DNA of 64,000 bases from Aquificota bacterium. Its GTDB lineage: Bacteria > Aquificota > Aquificia > Aquificales > Hydrogenothermaceae. The notes beneath the pieces were generated by a model, which had not been told where the DNA came from, searched no databases, and was given only the letters and a program-made list of their open reading frames with translations. Made by a program: the position numbers and the translations under genes. Positions 26,558-35,571 of the stretch are shown here, piece after piece. Positions within the stretch are counted from its first letter, which is position 1; every line of letters begins with the position of its first letter. Where the stretch lies: assembly GCA_013153635.1 (NCBI GenBank), contig JAADDZ010000021.1:35905-99904 (forward strand), written 5' to 3'.

Positions 26558-27066
26558 ACAGAGTCTTTTTCTTCTTTTCGAGTGTATATGTAATTAAAAA
26601 AACTGTAAAACAGAAATATCTCAATCATAATGTTGCCTAGATTTAAACTACTAGAAATTATGTGGACTTTTGAGAATTTTTCTTTTATTTTTTGGGCTTC
26701 TTTTGGTTTTTTCTTGTCTATTAGGGCGTAGTACTGGTTATTTAGTGTTTGTCCTATTGGAAGTACAGCTTTGTGAAGAGCCATAAATGATATTATAAGA
26801 ACAGAGACCAGTATGATAAACCATTTTAACCTTTTTACTATGAATTTATCTTTTATAGACAAGACAGCTACTAATGTGTATATAACTAGTCCTATTATCC
26901 AACCTGACGCAAAATATATTGGAAATATTGTGTTTGTTATCTCTGCCGCTAGACGTGTATCAAAATGAGAAAATATAGAGGGAGCAACTATAAATGTGAA
27001 AAATACGCTTGCCCCCAACAAATATCCTGTCAAAAGTAAAATAGAAAATTGGATATATTTATTCAA
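26554..27066 (-). CDS. DUF4149-like four-helix membrane protein
   Basis: 170 residues with four hydrophobic helices. The pattern YLLGASVFFTFIVAPSIFSHF in helix 1, FPIYFASGWIIG in helix 2 and a C-terminal helix pair, with a basic loop between helices 3 and 4 (KKPKEAQKIKEKF), fits DUF4149/TMEM205 proteins. TTG start at 27066 overlaps the ndk stop by 8 nt; its own stop overlaps pabB by 4 nt. Function unknown; no metal motif seen. It is probably co-expressed with ndk and pabB. Confidence 0.7.
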   Translation of the reverse strand: MNKYIQFSILLLTGYLLGASVFFTFIVAPSIFSHFDTRLAAEITNTIFPIYFASGWIIGLVIYTLVAVLSIKDKFIVKRLKWFIILVSVLIISFMALHKAVLPIGQTLNNQYYALIDKKKPKEAQKIKEKFSKVHIISSSLNLGNIMIEIFLFYSFFNYIYTRKEEKDSV

Positions 27067-27481
27067 CTAATTCTAACCTGCTAAAGAAAAATGGTATCTC
27101 ATAGCTCGCTGATTGTGGTGAATCAGAACCGTGTACCGCATTTTCTCCAATGTTTGTACCGTATAGGTTTCTTATAGTTCCTTGTGATGCTTCCTCTGGG
27201 TTTGTAGCTCCCATTATATCTCTTATTCTTGATATAGCGTTTTCTCCTTCCCAAACGATAGCTACTATAGCTCCAGAAGACATAAATTCAGCAAGTTCAT
27301 CATAAAAAGGTCTATCTTTATGAACTATATAGAACTGTTTTGCTTGCTCTTTTGAAAGTTTTAACTTTTTTAAACCTATAAGCTTAAATCCTTGTTTTTG
27401 TACTAATGCGATGATTTCACCTTCTACATTTTTCTTTACTGCATCAGGTTTTATCAACATTAACGTTCTCTCTACAGCCAT
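27059..27481 (-). CDS. ndk: nucleoside diphosphate kinase
   Basis: Balances NTP pools by ping-pong phosphotransfer via a histidine. 140 residues. TLMLIKPDAVKKN at the start, GAIVAIVWEG, and the active site NIGENAVHGSDSPQSASYEI with the catalytic His in NAVHGSDS. GCAAGGAGG is a strong ribosome site. The upstream region is shared with the divergent mfd promoter. First gene of ndk-DUF4149-pabB. Confidence 0.97.
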   Translation of the reverse strand: MAVERTLMLIKPDAVKKNVEGEIIALVQKQGFKLIGLKKLKLSKEQAKQFYIVHKDRPFYDELAEFMSSGAIVAIVWEGENAISRIRDIMGATNPEEASQGTIRNLYGTNIGENAVHGSDSPQSASYEIPFFFSRLELVE

Positions 27482-27491
27482 AAAAGCCTCC

Positions 27492-27520
27492 TTGCAATAT
27501 TTTTAGAATATTATTATACT
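27492..27520 (+). promoter_or_regulatory. mfd promoter
   Basis: TTGCAA (27492-27497), 17 bp, TATACT (27515-27520), 44 bp before the mfd ATG. The -35 box overlaps the ndk ribosome site on the other strand. Confidence 0.6.
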
Positions 27521-27564
27521 TGAAAACTATTAGATTTTTCACACTGTAGGCATAAATTTTTCTG

Positions 27565-30372
27565 ATGAAAAATTTAGAAATTATTGGTTCTTACCCAGAA
27601 TACTGGACTATAAAAAACTTTAAAGAAAGTCTATGTTTTATAACAGATTCAGAAAAAAGAGCTAAAGAAGCTGTAAATGATTTAAACTCTTACAAAGATT
27701 ACTTTCAAAAAGATATTAAAATATTCTATTTTCCATCTTCTCAAAATGTCCTAGATTTAGAACCCCAGATTAAGAGAAATCTTGCCATATTTAATCTTTT
27801 AAAGGGAGAAAAATCTATCATTGTTCTTTCTAAAGATGCTCTAAATATAAAAGTAAGAAAAAATTTCTTGAAAAATGTAATAAACCTAAAAGAAGGTATC
27901 CAAATCCCTAGAGATTTATTAATCAAACAACTTCTACAGGCAGGCTACATAAGAGAAGAGCTTATAGAGAATGAGGGGGAGTTTAGCGTAAAAGGAAATT
28001 ATCTCTCTGTATATGTACCTTTTGTAGGGATAATAGATATTGATTTTTTTGGAGATACTATTGAAAATCTCTTCCTTAGGTCAAAACTTGACACAAAGAA
28101 AAAGATAAAAAGTATAGATATTTTTCCTCTTTATGATTTACCTCTAAAGGAAAACGATGTTCCAGAATTTGATTTTGGATATAGCTGTTCTATAAAGGAA
28201 TTTATAAAAAAAGTAGTATCTGTAGATATACATGAGATATTAACACAAGACCAGATTTCCTTTTTTTCTTATAAAGAGCTTGAGGATTTGGCTTATAGCT
28301 ACGACAATCAGTACAAACTGATAAAACTTCCTTTAAAGAGAGAACTCTACCTAAAAAAAGAAAAAATCGCTTTTGTTTCTACCTATCAAGAAAAAAGAGA
28401 GCTTGAAGTAGAACCATTAAGAGAAGGAGACTATATAATACACGAAGATTATGGGATAGGTATATATAAAGGAATAGAAACAAGAGAGATTAGAGGAAAG
28501 ATATATGACTTTATGATTTTAGAGTATGCTAACAATGAAAGGATATATGTCTCCTATCTTCATTTTGACAAAATTCATAAATATAAAACAAAAGGCATAA
28601 TTCAGCTTGACAAAATAGGAGGTACTTCGTGGAAAAATCTAAAGAAAAAAGTGAAAACCTCCCTAAAGAATATAGCCAAAGATTTAGTAAAACTATACAC
28701 CCAAAGAAAAAACACCTATAGAGAACCTTTAGACACAGACAACGAACTTATCTTCCATTTTGAAAGAGAATTTCCATTTATTGAGACTCCAGACCAGCTA
28801 AAAGCCATAAAAGAGATAAAAAAAGACCTCTCTAGTCCTAGACCTATGGAACGAATACTGTGCGGAGATGTAGGCTTTGGGAAAACAGAAGTAGCCATTA
28901 GAGCTATTTTTATAAATGCTATTAACGGGAAACAGAGTATCGTTCTCGTACCTACTACTATACTTGCATTTCAGCATTACAAAAGATTAAAAGATAGGTT
29001 AGAACCTTATGGGATTATAGTAGAGAATCTATCTAGAACCAAAACCAAAAAACAGCAAAAAGAGATTTTACAAAGGCTAAAAGAAGGTAAGATAGATATC
29101 ATCGTTACAACTCATAAGATACTTCATACAGAACCAGAATTTAAAAGATTAGGACTGTTAATAATCGATGAAGAGCATCGCTTTGGAGTAAAGGCAAAAG
29201 AAAAAATCAAAAACCTAAAAAAAGATATTGACTGTCTGTACATAACAGCAACCCCCATACCCAGAACTCTTAATATGGCTCTAAGCGGTCTAAAAGATAT
29301 TTCTGTGATAAATACCCCTCCAGAAGGACGGATAGAGACCAAAACCTTTGTTACTGTATACAACGAAGAAGTTATAAAAAAAGCTATAAATTATGAACTA
29401 AACAGAAATGGACAAGTATTTTATCTACATAACAGTATAGAAACAATAGAGAAAAAAACAGACCAGCTAAAACAATGGTTCAAAGATAAAAAAATTGAGT
29501 TTGCTCATGGAAGAATGAGACCTTCACAGATAGAAAAAACCTTTTTAAAATTTATTAACAAAGAAATAGATATACTAGTGGCTACTTCTATTATCGAAAC
29601 AGGCATAGACATACCAACAGCAAACACCCTTATCATAGAAAGAGCCGACCTTTTTGGTTTAGCCCAGATGTACCATATAAGAGGAAGAATAGGTAGAGGC
29701 AACATTCAGGCTTACTGCTATCTACTTACAGATACAGAGATAACAGACAAAGCAGACAAAAGATTGTCTACGATTATGAAGTTAACTAGACCCGGCTCTG
29801 GCTTAAAAGTCTCTATAGAAGATATGCAGATAAGAGGTCCCGGAAACATTTTAGGAGTCGAGCAAAGCGGTTTTGTCAAATCTTTAGGGTTTGAAATGTA
29901 TGTAAAACTGTTAAAAGAAACGATAAATGAGATACAAGGAAAAACCGAAACACAGATTCAGCTCAAATTTGATGTATACATACCACAAGAGTTTGTACCT
30001 TCTGCCCAAGAAAGAATAAATCTGTATAGAGCAATATCTAACAGCTCATCAGCAGAAGAGTTAGAGAATATTAAACAGTACCTAGAAAGTTTCTATTCCC
30101 AGCTACCACAAGCTTTTAAGCTGTATTTAGAAGTGTACAAACTAAAAAAATTAGCTTCTAGCTTAGATATAGAAGAAATCGTACTAGATGAACCTATCTC
30201 TACAATTAGATTCTCTAAAACTACTCCTGTAGAACTCACAACTTACCTAATTGATAAACTAAATCCAACAAAGATAACTCCACAACAGATAGAGTTTCGC
30301 TTTGATAAAAAAGATATACAGAAATTAAATCTGTATCTATCTGACATAAAAAAGGAAGTTTTATTTAAGTAA
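27565..30372 (+). CDS. mfd: transcription-repair coupling factor
   Basis: DNA translocase that removes stalled RNA polymerase and recruits UvrA. 935 residues, shorter than the usual 1100 or so. N-terminal UvrB-like part is compact (about 1-275); then the RNA-polymerase-interacting domain (LREGDYIIHEDYGIGIYKG, about 288 on), helicase Walker A GDVGFGKTE (about 434), DEEH box (about 535), SATPIPRT-like TATPIPRT, RGRIGRG (motif VI), and a C-terminal TRCF domain. No good ribosome site at the ATG. It overlaps the small membrane gene by 12 nt at its end. Confidence 0.94.
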   Translation: MKNLEIIGSYPEYWTIKNFKESLCFITDSEKRAKEAVNDLNSYKDYFQKDIKIFYFPSSQNVLDLEPQIKRNLAIFNLLKGEKSIIVLSKDALNIKVRKNFLKNVINLKEGIQIPRDLLIKQLLQAGYIREELIENEGEFSVKGNYLSVYVPFVGIIDIDFFGDTIENLFLRSKLDTKKKIKSIDIFPLYDLPLKENDVPEFDFGYSCSIKEFIKKVVSVDIHEILTQDQISFFSYKELEDLAYSYDNQYKLIKLPLKRELYLKKEKIAFVSTYQEKRELEVEPLREGDYIIHEDYGIGIYKGIETREIRGKIYDFMILEYANNERIYVSYLHFDKIHKYKTKGIIQLDKIGGTSWKNLKKKVKTSLKNIAKDLVKLYTQRKNTYREPLDTDNELIFHFEREFPFIETPDQLKAIKEIKKDLSSPRPMERILCGDVGFGKTEVAIRAIFINAINGKQSIVLVPTTILAFQHYKRLKDRLEPYGIIVENLSRTKTKKQQKEILQRLKEGKIDIIVTTHKILHTEPEFKRLGLLIIDEEHRFGVKAKEKIKNLKKDIDCLYITATPIPRTLNMALSGLKDISVINTPPEGRIETKTFVTVYNEEVIKKAINYELNRNGQVFYLHNSIETIEKKTDQLKQWFKDKKIEFAHGRMRPSQIEKTFLKFINKEIDILVATSIIETGIDIPTANTLIIERADLFGLAQMYHIRGRIGRGNIQAYCYLLTDTEITDKADKRLSTIMKLTRPGSGLKVSIEDMQIRGPGNILGVEQSGFVKSLGFEMYVKLLKETINEIQGKTETQIQLKFDVYIPQEFVPSAQERINLYRAISNSSSAEELENIKQYLESFYSQLPQAFKLYLEVYKLKKLASSLDIEEIVLDEPISTIRFSKTTPVELTTYLIDKLNPTKITPQQIEFRFDKKDIQKLNLYLSDIKKEVLFK

Positions 30373-30600
30373 TTCTATAAATTTGGCTATCCATAAAACC
30401 ACTACAACCACCAGCCAAAAAACAAAAATAAATATAATCCCAAACTTTATACCGATAAAAAACATCTTTAAAACAAGATATATCAGATAAGGTACTGCTA
30501 CCAACACAACGACAAATAAAATCCCTACCAAAATGAGAACAGCTAACGCTATTGCATAATTTTTAAAGCCTAATTTTTCTGTCCTATACAGGTTGTTCAT
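30361..30600 (-). CDS. small two-helix membrane protein, unknown
   Basis: 79 residues, almost wholly hydrophobic: two helices about 15-40 and 45-72 with a Lys/Phe-rich turn. I recognise no family. The start overlaps the mqnE end by 17 nt and the stop overlaps mfd by 12 nt, so it is embedded between two real genes; plausible as translationally coupled to mqnE. Hydrophobic antisense frames arise easily over AT-rich DNA, but here only the ends overlap coding sequence, which supports a real gene. Confidence 0.55.
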   Translation of the reverse strand: MNNLYRTEKLGFKNYAIALAVLILVGILFVVVLVAVPYLIYLVLKMFFIGIKFGIIFIFVFWLVVVVVLWIAKFIELLK

Positions 30601-31714
30601 CGTATATCTTTATTGGGTTATATAAAGTATCTCTCTCAACAGGTATCTTCCCAGCTTCTTTAATAAGTCTTACCAATTTCTCTTTTTGCTGGGCTGTAGG
30701 AGATTTTGCTCCTGCAAAATGAGCTATCTTCTCTTCCATAATTGTTCCATCTATATCATCTGCACCAAAATTTAGAGCGATTTGAGCTACTTTTTCTCCT
30801 ATCATCACCCAGTAAGCCTTTATGTGAGGTAGGTTATCTAAAAGAAGCCTAGAAACCGCTATCGTTTTAAGGTCATCTATTCCTGATGTATGTTCTTGTA
30901 TACCTAATTCATTATTTTCTGGTTGATAAGCCAAAGGGATAAAACATGTAAAACCACCTGTCTCATCTTGAGCTTCTCTTATCTTTAGGATATGGTCTAC
31001 CCTCTCTTCTACAGTCTCTATATGTCCATAAAGCATAGTAGCAGTAGAAAATATGCCAAGTCTGTGAGCTATTTTGTGAATCTGTAGATATTTTTTCCAA
31101 CCAATTTTTTCTGGAGCTATAACCCTCCTAGCTCTTGGAGAGAATATCTCTGCTCCTCCTCCGGGGATACTGTCTAACCCTACTTCTTTCAATCTTAAAA
31201 AAACCTCTTCATAAGACAAACCAGAAATACGAGATAGATAATCTATCTCAACAGCGGTAAAAGCTTTTATATGAACAGTAGGAAAATAATGCCTAATCTG
31301 TTTTACGATGTTTATATAATCCTCAAAAGACCAATCAGGGTGTAACCCTCCAACGATATGTACCTCTGATGCTCCATTTTCTACCGCATATCTTACTTTT
31401 TTTAATATCTCGTCTGTAGATAACTCATAAGCCTTTGGGTCATTTTTATCAATAGTAGCAAAAGCACAAAACTTACAATCCAAAGAACATACATTAGTAG
31501 GGTTTATCTGTCTATTTATAACAAAATACGCATAATTACCATTTTTCTTTTGGGTTACAAAATTTGCAAGAAGTCCAAGAGTATTCAAGTCATGGGTTTT
31601 AAACAGATTTATCCCATCTTCAAAAGATAGCCTTCTTTCATTTAATACTTTATCTATAACAGGAAACAGATTTTTATCTGTAGCAAGAGATAGTTTTTTT
31701 TCTATACTGACCAA
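30584..31714 (-). CDS. mqnE: aminofutalosine synthase (radical SAM)
   Basis: Condenses 3-enolpyruvyl-benzoate with SAM-derived adenosine in the futalosine route to menaquinone. The radical-SAM cluster motif is CSLDCKFCAF (CxxxCxxC), preceded by INPTNV; further family motifs are HIVGGLHPDWSFEDY, GGGAEIFSPRAR, GHIETVEERVDHIL and GGFTCFIPLAYQPENN. I start at TTG 31714 (376 residues), 8 nt after GGAGG; the TTG at 31729 overlaps that ribosome site. MqnC is a close relative, but the TxxFIPLA/PENN region points to MqnE. Implies menaquinone respiration. Confidence 0.92.
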   Translation of the reverse strand: MVSIEKKLSLATDKNLFPVIDKVLNERRLSFEDGINLFKTHDLNTLGLLANFVTQKKNGNYAYFVINRQINPTNVCSLDCKFCAFATIDKNDPKAYELSTDEILKKVRYAVENGASEVHIVGGLHPDWSFEDYINIVKQIRHYFPTVHIKAFTAVEIDYLSRISGLSYEEVFLRLKEVGLDSIPGGGAEIFSPRARRVIAPEKIGWKKYLQIHKIAHRLGIFSTATMLYGHIETVEERVDHILKIREAQDETGGFTCFIPLAYQPENNELGIQEHTSGIDDLKTIAVSRLLLDNLPHIKAYWVMIGEKVAQIALNFGADDIDGTIMEEKIAHFAGAKSPTAQQKEKLVRLIKEAGKIPVERDTLYNPIKIYDEQPV

Positions 31715-31794
31715 CGAAAATGCCTCCAAAATTTAGCTAAACTATAATTTAGCTCAAAATTTTGGTTATTTCTACCTCTAAAAAAAGATACAAC

Positions 31795-32961
31795 TTACCA
31801 AGTGATGCTTGCAGAAACTATGTATCTTCTATCTTCATCTTGCCCAGAATAAGCCCCTATCTCCTCTGCATAAGTAGTGAATCCTAACCTCAAAATAGTA
31901 AATCTAAAATCAAATCCACCACTTAAGTATCCCTGATAAAGTCCTGTCCTTACAGAAAAATCTGTTATTTTATTATCCCAAAGTTTTATCTGGGTACCTA
32001 TCCTTAATCTTTTTATGTTATCTTCATCTTGGTCAAAATTCTTGAGCAAATCCACATAATCAACAGCTATTGTCCAGCCATTTATAATCGGTATCTCTGG
32101 ATTTAAAGCTATACCTACATTCACAGTCATTGGTATTTTTCCTGCTTCTTCAAAATCCAAATCTCCAATATTTAAAACAGAAATCCCGACAGAAGGTCTT
32201 AAAACCTTTCCTTTTGGGAAAACCTCATCAAGTCTATATATCGCCCCAAAATCAAAACCAAATGCAGTATTCGAAACTGCAAGCTCTTGGGTGATGTATG
32301 TATCTAAATCATTTTCATGTTCTACTAACTCTCTCGCTGTAAAAGTATGCACCAACCCATTTCTGTATATATACTTTCCGCTTACCCCTAAGCTCAAAGC
32401 TCCATCAAAAAAATCATAAGACAGTCCAGTTACAATTCCCACCATAGAATTGTAATCAAGCTCCAAAATCCCCTCTGAACCAAAACCTTGATGAGTTTGA
32501 CCATCGGCTTTAATCGAAACAAGAAAACCTATAGTAAATGCCAGTTTGGAGAACTTGCGTGAAACAGATGAGTAATCATTCCCATAAAAATGGATATTTT
32601 TTCCATAATAAGCTTTTAAAACCTCATTAACAGCCTTTAACTTATCATCACCATCATCACCATCTTCGTCCAAATCTGGTGTATCTAAAGCATCTAAAAG
32701 GTCTGTCAAAAAGTCTGTAGCATTTTCATTTGTAGAGACATTTATATCAAAGAGGTTAACTGCAAAACCTTCAGATATAGGTATGTTTGAAAGTCCTGCC
32801 GGATTATAGAACACAGCATTTGGATAGCCTCCTACAGCAACAACAGCACCTCCCATACCTATCACTCTTGGGTCTTTAAAGAGGTACGGATACTCATAGG
32901 TTATACTATATGAATTAGCAACGAAACCTAAACTAAACAAAAGATAGCCTAATCTTTTCAT
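31795..32961 (-). CDS. outer-membrane beta-barrel protein, PorV/TraF-like
   Basis: 388 residues with a signal peptide (KRLGYLLFSLGFVANSYS) and many amphipathic beta strands ending ...RYIVSASITW, a C-terminal aromatic typical of BAM substrates. The plug-like start DPRVIGMGGAVVAVGGYPNAVFYNPAGL is the FadL/PorV/TraF-like hallmark (GMGGA, NPAGL). An acidic Asp-rich loop (DLDEDGDDGDD, about 95-105) could bind calcium. Directly downstream of the Cys-rich lipoprotein gene (13-nt gap), with near-identical AAGGGGGAAA ribosome sites, so the pair is probably one operon. Function unknown. Confidence 0.75.
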   Translation of the reverse strand: MKRLGYLLFSLGFVANSYSITYEYPYLFKDPRVIGMGGAVVAVGGYPNAVFYNPAGLSNIPISEGFAVNLFDINVSTNENATDFLTDLLDALDTPDLDEDGDDGDDKLKAVNEVLKAYYGKNIHFYGNDYSSVSRKFSKLAFTIGFLVSIKADGQTHQGFGSEGILELDYNSMVGIVTGLSYDFFDGALSLGVSGKYIYRNGLVHTFTARELVEHENDLDTYITQELAVSNTAFGFDFGAIYRLDEVFPKGKVLRPSVGISVLNIGDLDFEEAGKIPMTVNVGIALNPEIPIINGWTIAVDYVDLLKNFDQDEDNIKRLRIGTQIKLWDNKITDFSVRTGLYQGYLSGGFDFRFTILRLGFTTYAEEIGAYSGQDEDRRYIVSASITW

Positions 32962-32974
32962 ACTTTTCCCCCTT

Positions 32975-34111
32975 TTAATACATGAGATAATTAGCTAGAG
33001 CCTTCTGGGTTATTTCTAAAACAGATGCGGTTTGGACATGAAAAGCATCAGAACAAGGAATTCCATCACAGATACAATCAGAGGGAGCTACCAAGCATAT
33101 CTCTTCTTTAAACTCCCTCAAATTCTCTTCTACATCAGAATCTTGATAATCTGGAATAACAGTTAAAACAGCATCAATCCCATTGTTTATCGCATCAACC
33201 ACTGTATCTCCTACAGTAAGGTGAGAATCATTATCAATAACAGGACAAGGAAAACAAGATACTCCATCTGGCTTAGTACAACTTTCAAAAGCTGTATCAC
33301 AGTAACCATCGGTAATTACAACATCTGTATCTGATATTAGCTTATAGAAAGTGTTTGGATTTGAACTTTGGCATTGAGCATCTGGATTTATATCTATAGT
33401 GAGCAATGTATAACTGTATATCTTACCCTCTTTGTTAAACTCAACATCATCAAAACTCAAAGAAGAGTTATAAACATAACAGTTCCCTGTATTAGCGTAC
33501 TCTAATGCACAAGCGGTAGCCTCTAAGTCATCAGGAACATTATTCCCATTTATATCATATTCAGAACATATATAAACCCCGTTAAGCCAGTTTTCTATCG
33601 TCTCTGTTCTCTGTTCTGGATTTTCCTCCAAAACTAAAACAAAAGAAGTAGTACCCTTAGCAGTCTCTACTAAACCTTTCAAGAAACAAGCATCTTTCTG
33701 GAGTTGTGATAAGGTATCCAAATCTTCACAGGAAACATTATCCAAGATTTTAGAATATTTCTCTACTGCCTTATTTAAGTAAATCAAAGAAGAACCAGAA
33801 GCTTTTTTAGATATTGCCTGTGAAAAAACCTTAAAAGCATCACCCTCTATATCAGAATCTAGCACATCGTTTATGATAGAACTTATATCGTATCCAGCTT
33901 TTCCAATGTAGGCGGCGGCAAGATTGATATTCAACTCTTGAAAAGAAAAAGCCTTTTGATATTTATCTTCATTTTCCAGTAGTTGAATTACTGTATCGTA
34001 CTCCCCTCTATCTAAAGCTTTAAATACTTCATATCTATAGGCATTTGGCGAATCTTCATCTGTACACGACAAAAAACCAACAAAGACCAAACCGAAAACT
34101 AACTTTTTCAT
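32975..34111 (-). CDS. cysteine-rich outer-membrane lipoprotein, TPR-like N-terminus, unknown
   Basis: 378 residues. Signal sequence with lipobox LSC (Cys 16), then a helical, TPR-like region (YEVFKALDRGEYDTVIQLLE) and a C-terminal half holding most of 14 further cysteines, including YCDTAFESCTKPDGVSCFPC and SDCICDGIPCSDAF. One DINGNNVPDDLEA segment resembles a calcium-binding DxNGNNxxDD loop of thrombospondin-3/dockerin type. No CxxCH, so not a cytochrome. The cysteines probably form disulphides in the periplasm. Located before the barrel gene; presumed partner. No named family. Confidence 0.7.
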   Translation of the reverse strand: MKKLVFGLVFVGFLSCTDEDSPNAYRYEVFKALDRGEYDTVIQLLENEDKYQKAFSFQELNINLAAAYIGKAGYDISSIINDVLDSDIEGDAFKVFSQAISKKASGSSLIYLNKAVEKYSKILDNVSCEDLDTLSQLQKDACFLKGLVETAKGTTSFVLVLEENPEQRTETIENWLNGVYICSEYDINGNNVPDDLEATACALEYANTGNCYVYNSSLSFDDVEFNKEGKIYSYTLLTIDINPDAQCQSSNPNTFYKLISDTDVVITDGYCDTAFESCTKPDGVSCFPCPVIDNDSHLTVGDTVVDAINNGIDAVLTVIPDYQDSDVEENLREFKEEICLVAPSDCICDGIPCSDAFHVQTASVLEITQKALANYLMY

Positions 34112-34202
34112 AACTTTCCCCCTTAAAGCTTTATGTATGAGATTTTCGACAAAAATTTAGTAATGCTAAAATGTTTTATAACACTTTATCTTGGAGATTA
34201 AG

Positions 34203-34766
34203 ATGGAAAAAATAATCAATATAGATAAAGCAAAACTTATCCTAAAAAAAGGAGATATAACCCAAGAAGACACACAAGCAATAGTAAACGCCGCAAACCC
34301 TACCCTTCTGGGAGGTGGTGGTGTAGATGGAGCTATTCATTCCAAAGGAGGCACACAAATCCTACAAGAATGCAAAAAAATAAGAGAGACCCTCTATCCA
34401 GAAGGACTTCCTACAGGAGAAGCGGTAATCACAACAGGAGGGAATCTAAAAGCAAACTATGTGATTCACACTGTAGGACCTATATGTGAAAAAGGACTGT
34501 TAGACAAGGACAAAGAGAACCTCCTAAGAAAAGCTTACCTTAACAGCCTCAAACTTGCGAAAGAAAAAGGAATCAAAACTATAGCATTTCCCTCTATAAG
34601 TACAGGAGCATACAGATGCCCTCTAAACGAAAGTGCAAAAACAGCTCTAAAAACGGTGATAGAATTTTTAAAAAAGGAAAATTACATACAAGAAGTTAGA
34701 TTTGTACTATTTACAGACGAAATATTCAAAGTATATGCCAAGGCATTAGAGGAAATAGATGTTTAA
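34203..34766 (+). CDS. macro-domain ADP-ribose-binding protein
   Basis: 187 residues. AIVNAANPTLLGGGGVDGAIH is the ADP-ribose-binding and catalytic core of O-acetyl-ADP-ribose deacetylase/YmdB-type macro domains, and IAFPSISTGAYRCPL is the second phosphate loop. TTG at 34191 is in frame, but ATG 34203 has GGAG 6 nt upstream. It overlaps the next gene by 8 nt, indicating coupled translation. Such proteins remove ADP-ribose or O-acetyl from substrates. The coupled membrane protein suggests a specialised pair. Confidence 0.93.
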   Translation: MEKIINIDKAKLILKKGDITQEDTQAIVNAANPTLLGGGGVDGAIHSKGGTQILQECKKIRETLYPEGLPTGEAVITTGGNLKANYVIHTVGPICEKGLLDKDKENLLRKAYLNSLKLAKEKGIKTIAFPSISTGAYRCPLNESAKTALKTVIEFLKKENYIQEVRFVLFTDEIFKVYAKALEEIDV

Positions 34767-35571
34767 TCTTATAGATACAGCCATTTTTGGCTTAATAGTA
34801 ATAATCATATCCTTATATGGATTATTGAGATACAAAGAAGAAAAGATAAAAGAAAATGAAAAAAAACTACCAGAGCTACTGAAACTAAAACAAAAATGGA
34901 TAGAAGAAAGAGATAGTTTTGAAAAAAAAGCCCAGTCCCTAAAAGAAAAGATAAAACAGAAAAATCAACAGATAAAAACCCTTAAAAGCAACCTCAAAAA
35001 CTTTAGATGGACAGAAGAAGATATAGAAAACTTCAAATTTATGAGAGGTACAGAACTACAGTACTACCTCTCCACTATATTTTTGTTAAAAGGGTACAAC
35101 GTATATGACCCTCCAATCTTCAAGGACTGTAACATAGACATAATAGTAGAAAAAAACAAAGAAAAGATATGTATAGCATTTGTAGACCGAGTCAAAATTC
35201 GTAAACTTGACTTTTCCTTTTTAAGAAGATTAAAAGAAGGAAAAGAAAAATATAACTGTAAAGAGATATGGATACTCACTAACAGCACAATAGAAAAAAC
35301 ATTAAAATCTTCAAAATTACTAAATATGGAATGGATTATACAAAACTTCCCACCACCAAAAGCCATAAAAGAGTACGAAGCCTTAACAACCCAGCTCCAC
35401 AACCTAGAACTGATGTATGAAGAAACCGTACACGAAGTAATAAGAAGAAACACATGGCTAAAAGAACTAGAACAGAAAATACAAAAAGAGATAGAAAAAA
35501 GACAGCTAGACCCAAAAAGAGTAACCTATGCCAAACCTACCAATCAAAAAATATCAAAAAATAGTGATTAA
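34759..35571 (+). CDS. membrane-anchored coiled-coil protein with degenerate Mrr-like nuclease domain
   Basis: 270 residues: N-terminal helix (about 4-23) in the membrane, a coiled coil (about 27-82), then an Mrr-like domain (about 93-195), and a C-terminal helical tail. The Mrr fold is suggested by RGTELQYYLSTIFLLKGYNV followed by CNIDIIVEKNKEKICIAFVD. D127 aligns with the metal-binding Asp, but the QxK that should follow appears as IAFVDR, so catalysis looks lost. ATG overlaps the macro-domain gene by 8 nt. May act as a DNA- or membrane-tethered sensor. Function unproven. Confidence 0.68.
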   Translation: MFNLIDTAIFGLIVIIISLYGLLRYKEEKIKENEKKLPELLKLKQKWIEERDSFEKKAQSLKEKIKQKNQQIKTLKSNLKNFRWTEEDIENFKFMRGTELQYYLSTIFLLKGYNVYDPPIFKDCNIDIIVEKNKEKICIAFVDRVKIRKLDFSFLRRLKEGKEKYNCKEIWILTNSTIEKTLKSSKLLNMEWIIQNFPPPKAIKEYEALTTQLHNLELMYEETVHEVIRRNTWLKELEQKIQKEIEKRQLDPKRVTYAKPTNQKISKNSD

